Source of the DNA: Dehalococcoidia bacterium
GTDB lineage: Bacteria; Chloroflexota; Dehalococcoidia; JACQUA01
Assembly (NCBI GenBank): GCA_030689845.1
Contig: JAUYHV010000012.1
Span: forward strand, 1-8,001
Reading direction: 5' to 3'
Length of the DNA stretch: 8,001 bases
The position numbers were made by a program, and so were the translations under genes. The notes under the pieces are model-generated. The model had not been told where the DNA came from. It made no database searches and was given only the letters and a program-made list of their open reading frames with translations. Of this stretch, positions 6,274 to 8,001 are shown in pieces. The number at the start of each line of letters is the position of its first letter. Within the stretch, counting starts at the first letter, position 1.

Positions 6274-6968
6274 TTGCCGTTCACGACAAACTTGTACCCG
6301 AAACCGTATACCGTTTTTATGTAGTTGCAGTTGTTAGGAGCAGCCTCAAGTTTACGGCGCAGGTTCAGAATATGGACGTCGATGGTGCGGTCGAAACCTT
6401 CGAAGTCATAGCCGAGGGCATTTTCAATAAGCTGGGCCCGGCTGAATACCCTGCTGGGTTCTTTTAAGAGGACACAGAGTATCTTGTACTCAACAGGCGT
6501 AAGTTTCAATGGTTTACCGGCTATAAAAACTTCATGATTAACGAAATTAACCGTTAGCTGACCCGCCTTTATCTCGGCAGGTCCACGATGTACCGATTCG
6601 CCGGGTATTCGTCTGAGAACAGCCCTCACCCTGGCGGCGAGTTCCCTGGGGCTGAAGGGTTTGGTTACGTAGTCATCGGCTCCGAGGTCCAGGCCTGTTA
6701 ACCTGTCTTCGTCAGTGGTACGGGCAGTCAGCATTATGATAGGCACGTCGGAATCTTCGCGTAACTTGCGGCATACTTCAAGTCCGTCCATCCCGGGCAG
6801 CATCAGGTCCAGAACAATAATGTCAGGGTGCTTATCCCGGGCAAGGCGCAGCGCTTCCAACCCGTTATAAGCAGTGAGGACACGGTAGCCGTCTCTTTTC
6901 AGGTACAGCTTGACCAGTTCAACGGTCTTAATGTCATCGTCAACGACAAGGACACTCTTACCTGTCAT
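6270..6968 (-). CDS. OmpR/PhoP-family response regulator
   Basis: 232 aa, typical length. Receiver domain 1-120 has acidic pocket Asp10-Asp12 (VVDDD), phospho-acceptor Asp54 (VLDLMLPGMDG), conserved Thr81 (MLTAR) and Lys103 (VTKPF), all present. The winged-helix DNA-binding domain (about 135-228) has LTPVEYKILCVL, recognition helix RTIDVHILNLRRKL (194-207) and YGFGYKF at the end. It is a cytoplasmic transcription factor activated by the coupled kinase. ATG at 6968 is chosen because the family N-terminus (KSVLVVDDD) follows at once; the best Shine-Dalgarno, AAAGGA, is rather far (about 14 nt), with a GAG directly against the ATG. It is followed by the kinase with a 4-nt overlap. A direct-repeat operator of the expected type lies in its own promoter and again before the exporter, which suggests autoregulation and exporter control. 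Confidence 0.96.
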   Translation of the reverse strand: MTGKSVLVVDDDIKTVELVKLYLKRDGYRVLTAYNGLEALRLARDKHPDIIVLDLMLPGMDGLEVCRKLREDSDVPIIMLTARTTDEDRLTGLDLGADDYVTKPFSPRELAARVRAVLRRIPGESVHRGPAEIKAGQLTVNFVNHEVFIAGKPLKLTPVEYKILCVLLKEPSRVFSRAQLIENALGYDFEGFDRTIDVHILNLRRKLEAAPNNCNYIKTVYGFGYKFVVNGK

Positions 6969-7003
6969 CTCTTTTTTACGTTTCCTTTCCCGATGTTGGT
7001 GAT

Positions 7004-7033
7004 ACTATAGTTACTTTATATCACAAATGTTAA
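7004..7033 (-). promoter_or_regulatory. Predicted promoter of the two-component operon
   Basis: On the minus strand TTAACA (7033-7028) as -35 and TATAGT (7009-7004) as -10 are separated by 18 nt, leaving a short leader of about 30 nt before the regulator ATG at 6968. An alternative pairing uses the other TTAACA (7044-7039) with TATAAA (7020-7015), also 18 nt apart. In both the -35 is part of the direct-repeat operator. Confidence 0.5.
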
Positions 7034-7044
7034 GACATTGTTAA
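7028..7044 (-). promoter_or_regulatory. Predicted autoregulatory operator: TTAACA-N5-TTAACA direct repeat
   Basis: Minus strand reads TTAACA-ATGTC-TTAACA, an exact 6-bp direct repeat with an 11-bp period, the spacing that places two OmpR/PhoP-type monomers on the same DNA face. It lies about 60-75 nt upstream of the response regulator start and overlaps its predicted -35. A close copy is found at 4841-4857 upstream of the exporter. The repeat is seen directly; binding by the linked regulator is inferred. Confidence 0.6.
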
Positions 7045-7068
7045 TTTTCCTTGCGGGTAACAAATAAT

Positions 7069-7104
7069 GAAAAAGGAGAGGGATTTAAATCCCTCTCCTT
7101 TTTC
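7069..7104. terminator. 36-bp perfect palindrome: intrinsic terminator, potentially bidirectional
   Basis: An 18-bp arm (GAAAAAGGAGAGGGATTT) is followed without any loop by its exact complement, ending in TTTTTC. The GC-rich core GGAGAGGG/CCCTCTCC followed by a T-run is a classical intrinsic terminator in both directions. On the minus strand it lies about 60 nt after the stop of the secreted-protein gene and would insulate it from the two-component operon. In practice the central TTTAAA would form the loop. Confidence 0.88.
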
Positions 7105-7117
7105 TAAAGAGGAGGTT

Positions 7118-7243
7118 ATGAAAATGGACTCAAAATTTTGCAGATATCTATGGGTTCAAAGGGCAATTACCTTCCCCATGTGCGGTGGCCCCCCGGTCTT
7201 CCCGGGCCCCGTCCCGGTTTTTGAATACCATGTTTGGGGCTGA
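7118..7243 (+). CDS. Possible 41-aa small ORF with a strong ribosome binding site, antisense to the end of the secreted-protein gene
   Basis: AAGAGGAGGT (7108-7116) precedes ATG at 7118 and a second in-frame ATG at 7124. GGAGG lies 8 nt before the second ATG, an ideal spacing. The frame begins MKMDSKFCRYLWVQR and runs to TGA at 7241-7243. The first 16 or so codons lie in the gap and look like a real gene start, with Cys and aromatic residues. The last part is read antisense through the Gly/Pro/Arg-rich end of the minus-strand gene and is probably not selected as protein. No convincing promoter is visible, and the palindromic terminator stands directly upstream. It may be a small peptide, the remnant of a gene whose 3' part was lost, or chance. 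I do not recognise it. Confidence 0.25.
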   Translation: MKMDSKFCRYLWVQRAITFPMCGGPPVFPGPVPVFEYHVWG

Positions 7244-7886
7244 ATGGCATGTCCGGCTTTGCTTCCTGCCAGGCTTTAAGTTCCTCCGGTGCTGCCGGTT
7301 TCGACTGCAACCATGTCTGGTAGCTGTTTGCCTGTTCCGGGGTTATGACACCCTGCTCTACCAGTTGGTTTAACCGGTTTTGAAGGGCTCCAGCTTGAAT
7401 CTCCCGGCTGGCCTGGGCCAGGGCATCTTTCAGCGTTTGCTCGTCTTTTCCGAGAATAGCCGCTGCCTTCGCCAGCATTTCTCCGGCGTCGCGGGGAGCA
7501 GGGACACCTCTTAACTGGCCGAGAGAAGGCATTCCAGGTTTACCCTGCTTCCAGGCTTCAAACCCCTGTCGGAACTGTTCCGTATCCGGTTTGGCCTGCT
7601 GCCAGGCTTTAAACTGGTCAGCCTGTTCCTGGGTTATCCTGCCCTTTTCAATCTGGGCTTGAATAGATTTTTCACGCATCTCGCCCTGGGCCTGGGTGAA
7701 GGCATCTTTCAACGCCTGAACGTCTAATGCGGCTCCTGTATTCTCCTGGTATATCTGGCCCGCCCTTTCGATAAGGGCCCCGTAGCCGTTACCGCCCGAT
7801 TGGGCAAAAGCAACACCGGAGATGCTGCCGGCGATAACTGTAACGGCTGCTAACGCGATTACAATAAATTTCTTTCTTGACTTCAA
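7167..7886 (-). CDS. Secreted protein of unknown function with an internal duplication and W-x-[QE]-x-K-P motifs
   Basis: 239 aa, function not recognised. It starts with a clear Sec signal peptide (basic MKSRKKF, hydrophobic core, probable cleavage after AFA at about 28) and has no lipobox, so it should be released or kept near the cell surface. The mature part is two copies of a mostly helical unit (about 36-120 and 134-215), separated by a Pro-containing linker. Each has a LKDA-x-x-QA helix, then G-x-IT-x-EQA (82-89 and 179-186), then paired W-x-[QE]-x-K-P motifs at Trp95/Trp112 and Trp192/Trp206. The tail (217-239) is Gly/Pro/Arg/His-rich and basic. There is no cysteine and no catalytic motif. 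The G-x-IT-x-EQA hairpin resembles short helical units of other secreted Firmicute proteins of unknown function. TTG at 7886 is chosen because AAAGGAGG lies 10 nt upstream and no ATG is available. It is insulated from the downstream two-component operon by a strong terminator. Confidence 0.85.
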   Translation of the reverse strand: MKSRKKFIVIALAAVTVIAGSISGVAFAQSGGNGYGALIERAGQIYQENTGAALDVQALKDAFTQAQGEMREKSIQAQIEKGRITQEQADQFKAWQQAKPDTEQFRQGFEAWKQGKPGMPSLGQLRGVPAPRDAGEMLAKAAAILGKDEQTLKDALAQASREIQAGALQNRLNQLVEQGVITPEQANSYQTWLQSKPAAPEELKAWQEAKPDMPFSPKHGIQKPGRGPGRPGGHRTWGR

Positions 7887-7896
7887 CTTTGTTTTT

Positions 7897-7904
7897 CCTC
7901 CTTT
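7897..7904 (-). promoter_or_regulatory. Strong ribosome binding site fixing a TTG start
   Basis: AAAGGAGG on the minus strand (7904-7897) stands 10 nt before the TTG at 7886-7884. It supports the non-ATG start of the secreted-protein gene. The remaining 7905-8001 is AT-rich and non-coding as far as I can see; no convincing -35/-10 pair was found there. Confidence 0.8.
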
Positions 7905-8001
7905 ATAATTATGGTATAAAATCCCGAATATTGAATTCCTTTTATTATTCTGCCTATTTTGCCTCCCTTCCCCAGGGCTCCTCGCCTGTTTTTGATGATT
8001 T

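Noticed and set aside
7069..7104. CRISPR repeat or phage attachment site
   Set aside because: There is a single copy, no spacers, no integrase or tRNA nearby; the terminator explanation is sufficient.
7905..7930. TATAAT-like sequences as promoter of the secreted-protein gene
   Set aside because: The best -10 candidate (CATAAT) would put the transcription start inside the ribosome binding site, and no matching -35 is present; the promoter may lie further upstream.

Overview
The window reads as a chromosomal segment of a bacterium with strong GGAGG-type ribosome binding sites, several TTG/GTG starts, a lipoprotein-type ABC efflux adaptor, a split MacB-like transporter and an OmpR/PhoP-type two-component system. 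By eye the base composition is moderate-GC in genes and AT-rich in promoters. This suggests an anaerobic Firmicute (Clostridia, Peptococcaceae-like). That placement is inference from style and gene families; no rRNA or other phylogenetic marker is present.

Layout. Plus strand, 1-736: the 3' end of ruvC followed by ruvA with an ATGA overlap (Holliday junction processing). No ruvB follows. Positions 737-986 are a convergent intergenic gap containing a REP-like palindromic element (775-840). Everything from 987 to 7886 is on the minus strand, so transcription runs right to left. The order of transcription is: a secreted, internally duplicated protein of unknown function (7886-7167); a 36-bp perfect palindrome acting as terminator (7069-7104); an OmpR-family response regulator (6968-6270); a sensor kinase overlapping it by 4 nt (6273-4933); then, after a 192-nt AT-rich promoter gap, a three-gene ABC export operon. 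That operon encodes a lipoprotein membrane-fusion adaptor (4740-2956), a MacB-type permease (2925-1681) and its ATPase (1664-987).

How it fits together. The two promoter regions, in front of the response regulator and in front of the adaptor, carry nearly the same 17-bp site: a direct repeat of TTAAYA/TTAACA half-sites on an 11-bp period, each placed where the -35 element would be. This is the architecture expected of an OmpR/PhoB/PhoP-family regulator. It suggests that the regulator controls its own operon and switches on the exporter. The kinase has an extracellular sensor loop of about 118 residues. The adjacent secreted protein could be an envelope-stress accessory or cargo, but nothing in the sequence proves that.

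Most unusual features: the shared operator pair; the enlarged adaptor (594 aa) with 33-residue periodic coiled-coil units and a Gly/Pro/Ser-rich insert in its beta-barrel region; the duplicated secreted protein with four W-x-[QE]-x-K-P motifs; and a short plus-strand ORF with a strong ribosome binding site beside the terminator.
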